From Thermoprotei archaeon (GTDB taxonomy: Archaea; Thermoproteota; Thermoprotei; Thermofilales; B20-G17): 6,913 nucleotides of DNA. The notes under the pieces are model-generated. The model searched no databases and was not told where the DNA came from. It saw only the letters and a list, made by a program, of their open reading frames with translations. This document shows positions 1 to 6,055 of the stretch, in pieces (the first letter of the stretch is position 1; each line of letters opens with the position of its first letter). Made by a program: the position numbers and the translations under genes. The stretch spans positions 1 through 6,913 of the forward strand of contig QMSC01000064.1 of the NCBI GenBank assembly GCA_003649515.1. Direction: 5' to 3'.

Positions 1-80
1 CACAGCCCCTGCACATAGCCTCTTCAATGCTCAGAGGCTGTGTGCAAGAATCTCCCTGCTGAAGCAGGGAGAGAGACAAT
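1..80 (+). mobile_element. Possible right end of an IS200/IS605-family (tnpB) element
   Basis: Two hairpins stand side by side. The first pairs 11-23 with 33-45 (13 bp, one G-T wobble, 9-nt loop). The second pairs 51-59 with 64-72 (9 perfect bp, loop TGAA). The second is preceded by GAATC overlapping its 5' arm and followed by GAG, which resembles the right ends of IS200/IS605 and IS1341-type elements, where the terminal hairpin is also the 3' end of the omega-RNA. A plus-strand frame open from base 3 reads ...CVQESPC and stops at 60-62 inside the hairpin loop; tnpB genes commonly stop in or near this hairpin, often with a Gly/Glu-Ser-Pro tail. Only about 19 codons are visible, so this could instead be an unrelated structured RNA or a terminator of an upstream gene. 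The resemblance is from memory of the family; no transposase domain lies in the window. Confidence 0.33.
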
Positions 81-108
81 CCCCTCACTTCTCGTTACAT
101 TGCTGCTT

Positions 109-122
109 ACAAAGTTTTTATT
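109..122 (+). promoter_or_regulatory. Candidate archaeal BRE/TATA promoter of the GHMP kinase gene
   Basis: ACAAAG (109-114) could serve as the purine-rich BRE and TTTTTATT (115-122) as the TATA box. In archaea transcription starts about 22-27 nt downstream of the box centre, here around 140-145, which would leave a leader of about 25-30 nt before the ATG at 170. The box departs from the TTTAWA consensus, so this is only a reasonable candidate. Confidence 0.4.
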
Positions 123-160
123 GCTCACGCGGTAAGTATTCTAGCATAACATGGTTTAAA

Positions 161-165
161 GGTGG
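161..165 (+). promoter_or_regulatory. Ribosome binding site of the GHMP kinase gene
   Basis: GGTGG sits 4 nt before the ATG at 170 and can pair with the CACC part of the archaeal 16S rRNA 3' end. It supports ATG 170 as the start although the reading frame stays open upstream to the window edge. Confidence 0.5.
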
Positions 166-169
166 CAGG

Positions 170-1813
170 ATGTCCGAGGGAATAGCGCTCCCCGAAAAGT
201 TGCTCAGCGTGACTTCTTGGGTTGAAAGGCTAAAAGACAGCAAGTACGTGAAAAGGGCTTTAGAGCCAATTTTCGGGCCTTACCCAGAGATAATTGAGGA
301 GAGAAGGAGAAAGTACCTCCAGACGCTCCAGGCTTTCGGCGGGAAATTCGGTTTTGACCGTGAGGTAGTTGTGGTCAGATGCCCTGGAAGGGTTAATCTG
401 ATGGGCAGACACGTGGATCATAGAGGAGGATTTGTTAACCCCATAACCTTTAACAGGGAGATCGTAATAGTCGCTGCGCCACGTGAGGATTTTGCGGTAA
501 GGACAGTAAACGTTGAAAGGAATAAGTACAGCGAAAGGGAATTTAACATTTCAGAAGAGCTTCCTCCCAAGCCTATAGAGTCAATTGAAGAGTGGCGCGA
601 GTGGACCACGAAGAAGTTCCTTGAGAGGAAGGAAAGAGGAATTGAGAGCGATTGGGTGAACTACATCAAGACCATAGTATACCTCCAAAACTACTTCTGG
701 GATGAGCACGAGATCAGGGGCATGGACATGGTAGTTTACGGCGATATTCCTCCCGGAGCTGGCCTTTCATCATCCTCCGCCCTAGTCGTGGCCACGTATC
801 TCGCGGCAATTGCATTAAATAGGATAAATATTGGACGACAAAAGTTCGTTGAGCTGTGTGGGGTGGGAGAGTGGTATGTGGGTACGCGGGGAGGGTGGGG
901 AGATCACGCCGCGATGCTCTACGGGAAGCAGGGAAAGATCTCGCACATAGGGTTTTATCCGTTTAGGATAAGCTACATAGACTTTCCCAAGGGCTGCCGA
1001 GTCCTTATATGCAATTCCTTCATGAAGGCTAGTAAGACAGCTGGTGCTAGAAGCATATTCAATGAAAGAGTAAGCACCTATGAAATAGGGATGATGATCC
1101 TTTTGAATAAGCACCCTGAGCTTAGAGATAGAGTTAAACTCCTAAGGGATATAAATACGGAAAACCTTTCCCTCGAGCGCATATACTCGCTTCTAAAGGA
1201 GCTACCGGAAAGAGTGAGGAGAGAGGAGCTTTTTAAAATGCTCCCCCCAAGACTTCACAAACGACTTAGACAAATGTTCTTGGAGCATGAAGAACCTGAG
1301 GAGGGCTACATGGTGCGAAATGTCGTATTATTTGGCATTGCTGAATGCGAGAGAAGCAGGCTAATTCCGGAAATATTTGCTAAGGGTGGAGTAGAGGAAT
1401 TCGGCAGGCTCATGAACTTATCGCACGATGGTGATAGGGTTGTGAAATGGGTTGATAGCAAACCCATGAAATGGAAGTACGATGTAACCGACCAGCTTCT
1501 CTCAGAGTTGATAGAAAAAGCTAGGAAGGGAGAAGCAAGAGCATCATTGCATCTACAGCCGGGAGCCTACAGATGTAGCATACCTGAGATAGACCTGATA
1601 GTAGACACGCTTCAGAAGGTAAAGGGTGTGCTGGGAGCACAGCTAGCGGGAGCAGGATTAGGGGGTTGTGCTATAGCCCTCGTCGAGGAAGACGCCGTAG
1701 AGAAAGCCCTAAAAGCACTAAAACAGAGGTACTATTTCACGCCTGAGAAGCTCAAGAAGGGCGTAATAGTAGCAATGCCTATAGAGGGAGCTGGATATCT
1801 GAGAGTTTCTTAA
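170..1813 (+). CDS. Galactokinase-family GHMP sugar kinase, substrate uncertain
   Basis: This 547-residue cytoplasmic protein should transfer the ATP gamma-phosphate to the C1 hydroxyl of a hexose or hexuronate. All GHMP-kinase landmarks are present: CPGRVNLMGRHVDH at 71-84 (galactokinase signature), the ATP phosphate loop GDIPPGAGLSSSSAL at 191-205, a GGWGDHAAM segment at 241-249 whose Asp245 matches the catalytic Asp, ECERSRLI at 392-399, GRLMNLSHDG at 412-421, and the C-terminal LAGAGLGGCAIAL at 492-504. It is much longer than usual GalK (about 350-400 residues), with about 35 extra residues at the N-terminus and a charged helical insert around 310-380. The usual GEHTDY reads GRHVDH: the Glu that contacts the sugar is Arg80, while His81 and Asp83 remain. 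The ATG is backed by GGTGG at 161-165. The gene stands alone, convergent to the pyr operon. Kinase family membership is secure; galactose as substrate is not. Confidence 0.88.
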   Translation: MSEGIALPEKLLSVTSWVERLKDSKYVKRALEPIFGPYPEIIEERRRKYLQTLQAFGGKFGFDREVVVVRCPGRVNLMGRHVDHRGGFVNPITFNREIVIVAAPREDFAVRTVNVERNKYSEREFNISEELPPKPIESIEEWREWTTKKFLERKERGIESDWVNYIKTIVYLQNYFWDEHEIRGMDMVVYGDIPPGAGLSSSSALVVATYLAAIALNRINIGRQKFVELCGVGEWYVGTRGGWGDHAAMLYGKQGKISHIGFYPFRISYIDFPKGCRVLICNSFMKASKTAGARSIFNERVSTYEIGMMILLNKHPELRDRVKLLRDINTENLSLERIYSLLKELPERVRREELFKMLPPRLHKRLRQMFLEHEEPEEGYMVRNVVLFGIAECERSRLIPEIFAKGGVEEFGRLMNLSHDGDRVVKWVDSKPMKWKYDVTDQLLSELIEKARKGEARASLHLQPGAYRCSIPEIDLIVDTLQKVKGVLGAQLAGAGLGGCAIALVEEDAVEKALKALKQRYYFTPEKLKKGVIVAMPIEGAGYLRVS

Positions 1814-1814
1814 G

Positions 1815-1832
1815 CCAAATGTCAAAATTTGG
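1815..1832 (+). other. Small hairpin just after the kinase stop codon
   Basis: CCAAAT (1815-1820) pairs with ATTTGG (1827-1832) around a 6-nt loop, beginning one base after the stop codon. It could stabilise or end the kinase transcript, but no T-run follows, so a terminator role is doubtful. Confidence 0.3.
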
Positions 1833-1838
1833 AGTTCA

Positions 1839-1908
1839 GACAATATTACTTCAGAAGGAAAAGGGGGATGCGGTTCCAAGAGCATCTTAAAATAGGAGTA
1901 ATATTGTC
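1839..1908. repeat. 12-bp perfect inverted repeat with nested stem
   Basis: GACAATATTACT (1839-1850) is repeated inverted as AGTAATATTGTC (1897-1908); two more bases pair inward if one G-T wobble is allowed. The arms are 46 nt apart and enclose a shorter stem, GATGC (1867-1871) with GCATC (1882-1886). The right arm lies in the proC-like remnant and the left arm in sequence without proC similarity, so the pair brackets the point where proC homology begins. It may be a rearrangement scar, ends of a tiny mobile element, or chance. Confidence 0.45.
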
Positions 1909-2165
1909 AAGGAGGATTGCAAGAGAACTGGCTCTACAAACCATCATAGGCGCAGCTAAGCTACTAAAAACTCAGCCACCCTGCAGAGCTTAGAGATCTA
2001 GTAATAACGCCTGGCGGAATAACCATAGACGCCATACATGAAATGCTACGTAAGGAATTTAAGGCCATAGTAATTGATGCTGTGGGTCAGGCCTACGAGA
2101 AGTACTCTCTGTTGACTAAGGTTTTACGGCTAAGAGCGGCGACGAGCGTTAGGAATATTTTGTAG
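1868..2165 (+). pseudogene. proC: proC remnant: C-terminal domain of pyrroline-5-carboxylate reductase, frameshifted
   Basis: Two plus-strand frames together spell the C-terminal helical domain of ProC, which makes proline from pyrroline-5-carboxylate. The first frame (1868-1993) reads LKIGVILSRRIARELALQ then TIIGAAKLLKT before running into TAG at 1991-1993. The second frame, from about 1974, reads SHPAELRDLVITPGG, ITIDAIHEM and FKAIVIDAVGQAYEKY, then continues without family similarity to TAG at 2163-2165. The family usually has about five residues between KLL and HPAEL; here only 10 nt remain, so a 5-nt deletion would explain the shift. The NADP-binding Rossmann domain, roughly the first 180 of about 270 residues, is absent, and only 54 nt separate this from the kinase stop. 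The remnant's last bases overlap the pyrG 3' end on the other strand. It cannot encode a working reductase; a functional copy would have to lie elsewhere. Confidence 0.85.
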
Positions 2166-3807
2166 CTACTACCCTTTTTATAAACTCATAGTATATCGGT
2201 GAAGGTCTATTGGGCCTACTTTTGAATTCTGGGTGAAACTGTACGCCCACTATCCAGTATCTATTCTTAAGCTCTATCGCGTTTATTACGCGTCCTGCTT
2301 CATCAGTAGCCGAGATCACTAAGCCGTATTTTTCGGCAATCTTAGCATAATCCCACATTATGTGGTACCTGTGACGGAAACGCTCGTGCACAAGCTCTTT
2401 CTTGTACGCCTCGAAAAGCTTGGTATTCCTCTTAATGTAAATGGGGTGAGCTCCTAGCCTCATGGTTCCGCCTTTTTCATAGATTCTTTTCTGCTCTGGG
2501 AGCAAGTCCACTACTGGATGTGGGGTATTTGGATCAACTTCTGTTGAATTAGCGCCCTTTAATCCAACGACTTTACGCATGAAGGCTATGAACATCAACT
2601 GCGCTCCAAAACATATGCCTAGGAAAGGCTTATCGTGCTCTATAGCGTACTCAGCGGACATTATCATGCCTTCAACCCCACGGGATCCGAAGCCAGGCGT
2701 AAGTAATATTCCATCGACCCTGCTAAAGGCTTCGTGCATTTTCTCCGGATCTTTCTCAAACTCCTCCGTATCCACGTAGAGTATATTCACGCGTACGCTG
2801 TTATGCGCTCCAGCGTGCTTTAGGGCTTCGTTAATGCTGATATAGCTGTCAGTTATCATAACGTACTTTCCTGGCATAGCGATCGTTACTTCACCCTTAG
2901 GGTTCTTAAACAGCGAGACTAGATCGCGCCATCCTTGGTAGCGCTCCCTAAGGATTTTCACATTTGGAAGATTCAGTAGCCGACACAGGTACTCTCCAAG
3001 ACCCTGCTTCTCAAAGAACAACGGTAGCTCGTAAACAACCTCTAGATCAGGATCCGATATCACGGCATCGACAGGCACATTACAGTACAGGCTTATTTTC
3101 TCCCTAATATCCTTGGGAAGTACTTCAGGCGCCCTGCCTACTATGACGTCGGGTTGTAAGCCCATGCTCTGGAGCATTTTCACGCTGTGCTGCGTCGGTT
3201 TCGTCTTTAGCTGGCCTATGGGCTTTAGAAACGGAACGAGAGTTACGTGTACTAGAGCAGTTTTGCCGGGACCCTCTTCTAGCCTAAATTGGCGTATGGC
3301 TTCTAGGAAGGGCATTGCCTCTATATCGCCTACTGTACCCCCAATCTCTACTAAAAGTACATCGGGTTTACTCTTCGACGCAACGCTCCTAATCCTCCTC
3401 TTTATTTCATTCGTTATGTGAGGGATCACCTGGATCGTCTTACCAAGATACACACCTATTCTCTCCCTGAGTATAACGCACAAGTATATCTGCCCGGAAG
3501 TTATGTTGTTTGAGGGATGCATGTTTACGTCTAAGAACCTCTCATATGTCCCGAAATCTTGATCTATTTCAGCTATCCTGAACCTGTAGCCGGGCGCTGG
3601 TTCGAACTCCCATACGTCCTCGCAGACGAAAACTTCTCCATGCTCTATGGGATTGAGGGTGCCTGGGTCGACGTTTAAATAGGGGTCTATCTTAATAACG
3701 TCGACCTTGTACCCTCTAAACTGAAAGAGCTTGCCTATAGACGCCGTTACAACGCCTTTACCTAACCCGCTTACTACACCACCCGTGATGAAGATGTACC
3801 TCGTCAA
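2149..3807 (-). CDS. pyrG: CTP synthase (glutamine-hydrolysing)
   Basis: PyrG converts UTP, ATP and glutamine to CTP in the cytoplasm. The 552-residue length is normal. The N-terminal amidoligase domain shows GGVVSGLGKG (9-18), DPYLNVDPGT (41-50), VEIGGTVGDIE (153-163) with Mg-binding Glu154, and KTKPTQHSVK (201-210). The C-terminal class I glutamine amidotransferase domain has Cys399 in PFLGICFGAQ and the His525/Glu527 pair in QFHPEF. Two points are unusual. A 13-residue insertion, WEFEPAPGYRFR and neighbours (about 65-81), lies between GEVFV and FGTYER; Asp84 still matches the E. coli Mg ligand Asp72. The oxyanion loop reads TPGFG instead of the common PGGFG. Translation starts at TTG (3805-3807): the next residues match the family N-terminus and no ATG precedes the P-loop. 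The start directly abuts the pyrD stop, with GAGGTGG 5 nt upstream, so it is the last gene of the operon. Confidence 0.96.
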   Translation of the reverse strand: MTRYIFITGGVVSGLGKGVVTASIGKLFQFRGYKVDVIKIDPYLNVDPGTLNPIEHGEVFVCEDVWEFEPAPGYRFRIAEIDQDFGTYERFLDVNMHPSNNITSGQIYLCVILRERIGVYLGKTIQVIPHITNEIKRRIRSVASKSKPDVLLVEIGGTVGDIEAMPFLEAIRQFRLEEGPGKTALVHVTLVPFLKPIGQLKTKPTQHSVKMLQSMGLQPDVIVGRAPEVLPKDIREKISLYCNVPVDAVISDPDLEVVYELPLFFEKQGLGEYLCRLLNLPNVKILRERYQGWRDLVSLFKNPKGEVTIAMPGKYVMITDSYISINEALKHAGAHNSVRVNILYVDTEEFEKDPEKMHEAFSRVDGILLTPGFGSRGVEGMIMSAEYAIEHDKPFLGICFGAQLMFIAFMRKVVGLKGANSTEVDPNTPHPVVDLLPEQKRIYEKGGTMRLGAHPIYIKRNTKLFEAYKKELVHERFRHRYHIMWDYAKIAEKYGLVISATDEAGRVINAIELKNRYWIVGVQFHPEFKSRPNRPSPIYYEFIKRVVATKYS

Positions 3808-4743
3808 TTAAACCACCTCATGAGCAAGTCCCACTATATCGGATACCCTATCGTAACCTTCGACCTCCAAATACCGCTTCAGGCCCTCTAAAATTTCATT
3901 AAAGATCTCCAAGTCCCTCCTAACCACAGCTGAGCCTATACCCACAGCTCGGGCACCTGCTAGGAGAAATTCTACGGCAGTTTCCCAGGAATCGACCCCT
4001 CCAACCCCTATTATAGGCACGTTTTTAAAGTTCTCATAGAGCTCGTAGACTACCCTAACCGCTATGGGCTTTATAGCCGGGCCTGATAAGCCCCCATAGA
4101 CATTTGAGAGAATTGGCTTCTTAGCATAGATATCTATTGCAATTGCTCTCACGGTATTTATAGCAACAAATCCGCTCGCCCCCGCCTTCAACGCTGCCTC
4201 AGCTACCTCTACTATGCTAGGTACCGTTGCTGAGAGCTTTACAAAAATGGGCTTATTTGAGAAGCATTTCCTAACTCGGCGAACTATATCGTACACGTGT
4301 TGGGGATCGGCCCCTACTTCGAGCCCGTACCCCTTAGCATGGGGACATGAGAGATTAAGCTCAACGGCGTCCATAGGGCACTTGCATATCCTCGCACAAA
4401 TTTCATAAAATTCCTCTGCAGAACCTCCACCTATACTCACGATTAGCGGTATATTCAGCCTTTCACAACCCTCGAAGAATTCCCTTACAAAATAGTCCAC
4501 TCCCGGATTCGGTAGCCCCATCGCGTTCAAGAAGCCGTATTCGAGATCGACAAAAACGGGATTAGCATATCCTTGTCTGGGATTAAGAGTTATAGTCTTC
4601 GTCGTGACAGCTCCCGCTCCAGCTTGCTCAACTCTCTTCAATAGGCTCATGGAAACCCCCAATATTCCTGAAGCCAATACTATGGGGTTTCGCAACCTAA
4701 TTCCAGCTAAATTTATCTCCAGATTTACGGACAAGTTTACCAA
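3808..4743 (-). CDS. pyrD: Dihydroorotate dehydrogenase, catalytic subunit (class 1B type)
   Basis: PyrD oxidises dihydroorotate to orotate on FMN, the fourth step of UMP synthesis, and should pass electrons to PyrK encoded in the same operon. With the TTG start at 4743 it has 311 residues, typical for the family. Visible motifs are RNPIVLASGILG (18-29), TTKT with Lys49, FLNAMGLPNPG (71-81), NLSCPHAKGYG (130-140) with catalytic Cys133, FVKLSATVP with Lys169, INT with Asn196, GGLSGPAIKP (217-226), and the FMN phosphate segment GVGGVDSWETA plus LAGARAVGIGSAV (247-273). His135 stands where bacterial enzymes usually have a second Asn (SCPN); SCPH is the form I recall from dihydropyrimidine dehydrogenase and many archaeal PyrDs. 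Start choice: AGGTGG lies 9 nt before this TTG, and the protein then begins just before the conserved first strand. TTG 4734 is nearly as good. GTG 4788 would add 15 basic residues and lacks support. It overlaps the pyrC end by 47 nt. Confidence 0.93.
   Translation of the reverse strand: MVNLSVNLEINLAGIRLRNPIVLASGILGVSMSLLKRVEQAGAGAVTTKTITLNPRQGYANPVFVDLEYGFLNAMGLPNPGVDYFVREFFEGCERLNIPLIVSIGGGSAEEFYEICARICKCPMDAVELNLSCPHAKGYGLEVGADPQHVYDIVRRVRKCFSNKPIFVKLSATVPSIVEVAEAALKAGASGFVAINTVRAIAIDIYAKKPILSNVYGGLSGPAIKPIAVRVVYELYENFKNVPIIGVGGVDSWETAVEFLLAGARAVGIGSAVVRRDLEIFNEILEGLKRYLEVEGYDRVSDIVGLAHEVV
3813..3819 (-). promoter_or_regulatory. Ribosome binding site of pyrG inside the end of pyrD
   Basis: GAGGTGG (minus strand) lies 5 nt before the TTG start of pyrG and is made of the codons for the last Glu-Val-Val of PyrD. 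This strong match to the 16S 3' end decides the TTG start and points to translational coupling of pyrG to pyrD. Confidence 0.75.
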
Positions 4744-6055
4744 ACCCCCCTTCCACCTGTAAATTACCCTCCTCCAACGCCCTAACACCCCTTAAATATA
4801 CGTCAAGAATGAGGGCCCTTACAGTACGACCCTCAAAGGGAGTGTACTTGGCCTTCGATGAGAACTCCTCGCCCTTAATAGTTCCCCCTCGACTATAATC
4901 AACGACTGCTAAGTCCCCATCCATTCCAGGTCTTATATCGCCTTTAGTTAGCCCGAAAATGTTGGCAGGCTTACTCGAGTACAGATCCAATACCCCTAAA
5001 GGAAGCCTGCCTTCAAGGATCTCCGTGAAGAGTATTGGGAGAGCTACCTCGAGTCCAGGGAAGCCTGGAGGAGTACTTTCGTAGTCATCGCTCAGCTTCT
5101 CGCTTAAACTATGTGGGGCGTGATCTGTTATGAGTGCATCTGCCAGCATTCTTTGAAGACAGCTGAAGATGGCTTCTCTATCACTGCTGGGTCTCAGAGG
5201 AGGATTCACTTTGGAAATCCTTCCTAAAGGGGTATCGTAAATGCTCTCATCCAGAAGTGCATGGTGAAGAGTTACGTCAAAAGTTACGTCGCCCTCCAAT
5301 TTTCCAAGTAGGACCTCCTTTAGGGAATCCCTTAAGGAAATGTGCGTGAAATGCACCTTTAAGCCCTTAAACTCCCTCTTGAGTGCTAGAACTTTCCGAA
5401 CAGCCCTTAACTCGGCTTCAGGAGGTCTTAGTAGGGTATGTATCTTAGGACCCAACTCGATCCCCTTTTCCCGAAGAACACTCGCCTTCTCTGAGAGCAC
5501 TTTCGGGTCCTCAGCATGAACTACCACAGGAATATCCTCATTTAAACATGCATTAAAGAGGACCCTAAGCTTCTCCTCGTAGAGGTCTTGGGGGTAGAGC
5601 TTCACGCCCACAATGAATTTCCGTGCCTTCCTAAGATCCTCTAACTTCAAGGGATAGCCCATGTAAAAGCCGAAGTCTACTAAGGCCCTCCTCGAAGCCC
5701 TTTCAAGCTTCATTAGAAGTCTATCGTATGAGTCTATAGGGGGAACGTTATTGGGCATGTCTATAACCGCTGTTACGCCCCCTCGAAGAGCTGATAAAGT
5801 TCCCGTATACCAGTCTTCCTTATATTCCTGGTTCAGATCCCTCAAGTGAACGTGTATATCAACCATTCCTGGAAGTATTACCTTCTTCCCCTCATAGCGC
5901 ACTCTCTTTTCAGCACGAGGAGCTAAAGATCGCTTAGAAACGCTTGTTATCTCGCCGTTATCAATTCCAATACATGCCTCCATGATTCTGCCGTGAACGT
6001 AGACCTTTCCCTCTACGAGAACGTCAACGCTCCTCAATGGACTTTTTCCTACCAT
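4697..6055 (-). CDS. pyrC: Dihydroorotase (CAD-like, zinc amidohydrolase)
   Basis: PyrC closes carbamoyl-aspartate to dihydroorotate, the third step of UMP synthesis. The 452-residue protein has the amidohydrolase plan: an N-terminal beta-sandwich part, the metal motif DIHVHLRD (66-73, His68 and His70, substrate-binding Arg72), MPNN (100-103), GVKLYPQDL (150-158), VVVHAED with His180, VHFTHISLRD with His238, TDHAPHS with Asp311, PPGFPGLE (330-337), and the closing KPANIFGL and IRPGMDGDLAVVD. Lys152 in GVKLY aligns with the carboxylated metal-bridging Lys of the dihydroorotase domain of human CAD, so it belongs to that branch rather than to the short E. coli type. Start choice: ATG 6055 has GGAGGG at 6062-6067 with 6-nt spacing; ATG 6061 would touch that site and the ATG at 6124 would lie deep in pyrK. 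It overlaps pyrK by 32 nt and pyrD by about 47 nt. Confidence 0.95.
   Translation of the reverse strand: MVGKSPLRSVDVLVEGKVYVHGRIMEACIGIDNGEITSVSKRSLAPRAEKRVRYEGKKVILPGMVDIHVHLRDLNQEYKEDWYTGTLSALRGGVTAVIDMPNNVPPIDSYDRLLMKLERASRRALVDFGFYMGYPLKLEDLRKARKFIVGVKLYPQDLYEEKLRVLFNACLNEDIPVVVHAEDPKVLSEKASVLREKGIELGPKIHTLLRPPEAELRAVRKVLALKREFKGLKVHFTHISLRDSLKEVLLGKLEGDVTFDVTLHHALLDESIYDTPLGRISKVNPPLRPSSDREAIFSCLQRMLADALITDHAPHSLSEKLSDDYESTPPGFPGLEVALPILFTEILEGRLPLGVLDLYSSKPANIFGLTKGDIRPGMDGDLAVVDYSRGGTIKGEEFSSKAKYTPFEGRTVRALILDVYLRGVRALEEGNLQVEGGFGKLVRKSGDKFSWN
4753..4758 (-). promoter_or_regulatory. Probable ribosome binding site of pyrD inside pyrC
   Basis: AGGTGG (minus strand) is 9 nt upstream of the TTG at 4743 and lies within the last codons of pyrC. 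It favours a short PyrD over the longer GTG 4788 form, though a second purine run (GGAGGAGGG, 4767-4775) further upstream leaves some doubt. Confidence 0.4.

Noticed and set aside
51..72. Intrinsic terminator of an upstream gene
   Set aside because: No T-run follows the hairpin on either strand, and archaeal termination depends mainly on T-rich tracts.
1..78. H/ACA guide RNA: two hairpins and an ACA at 76-78
   Set aside because: The hairpins lack the internal pseudouridylation pocket and a K-turn, and the hinge 46-51 does not fit ANANNA.
151..159. ATG at 151 as a start or leader peptide
   Set aside because: It reads Met-Val-stop and has no ribosome binding site of its own.
2..169. In-frame N-terminal extension of the kinase gene
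   Set aside because: The frame has no stop back to the window edge, but it contains no ATG or GTG codon, encodes the twin hairpins and a Cys-rich unlikely peptide, and the TATA-like box and ribosome binding site place the start at 170.
815..1114. 99-codon minus-strand open frame inside the kinase gene
   Set aside because: It is antisense to well-conserved kinase motifs, has low-complexity composition and no family resemblance.
1868..1993. A free-standing small protein from the first proC frame
   Set aside because: The 41 residues are only a slice of the ProC helical domain, ending out of frame just before HPAEL; decay explains it better than a new small gene.
3113..3421. 102-codon plus-strand open frame opposite pyrG
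   Set aside because: It mirrors conserved PyrG codons and has no recognisable domain or ribosome binding site.
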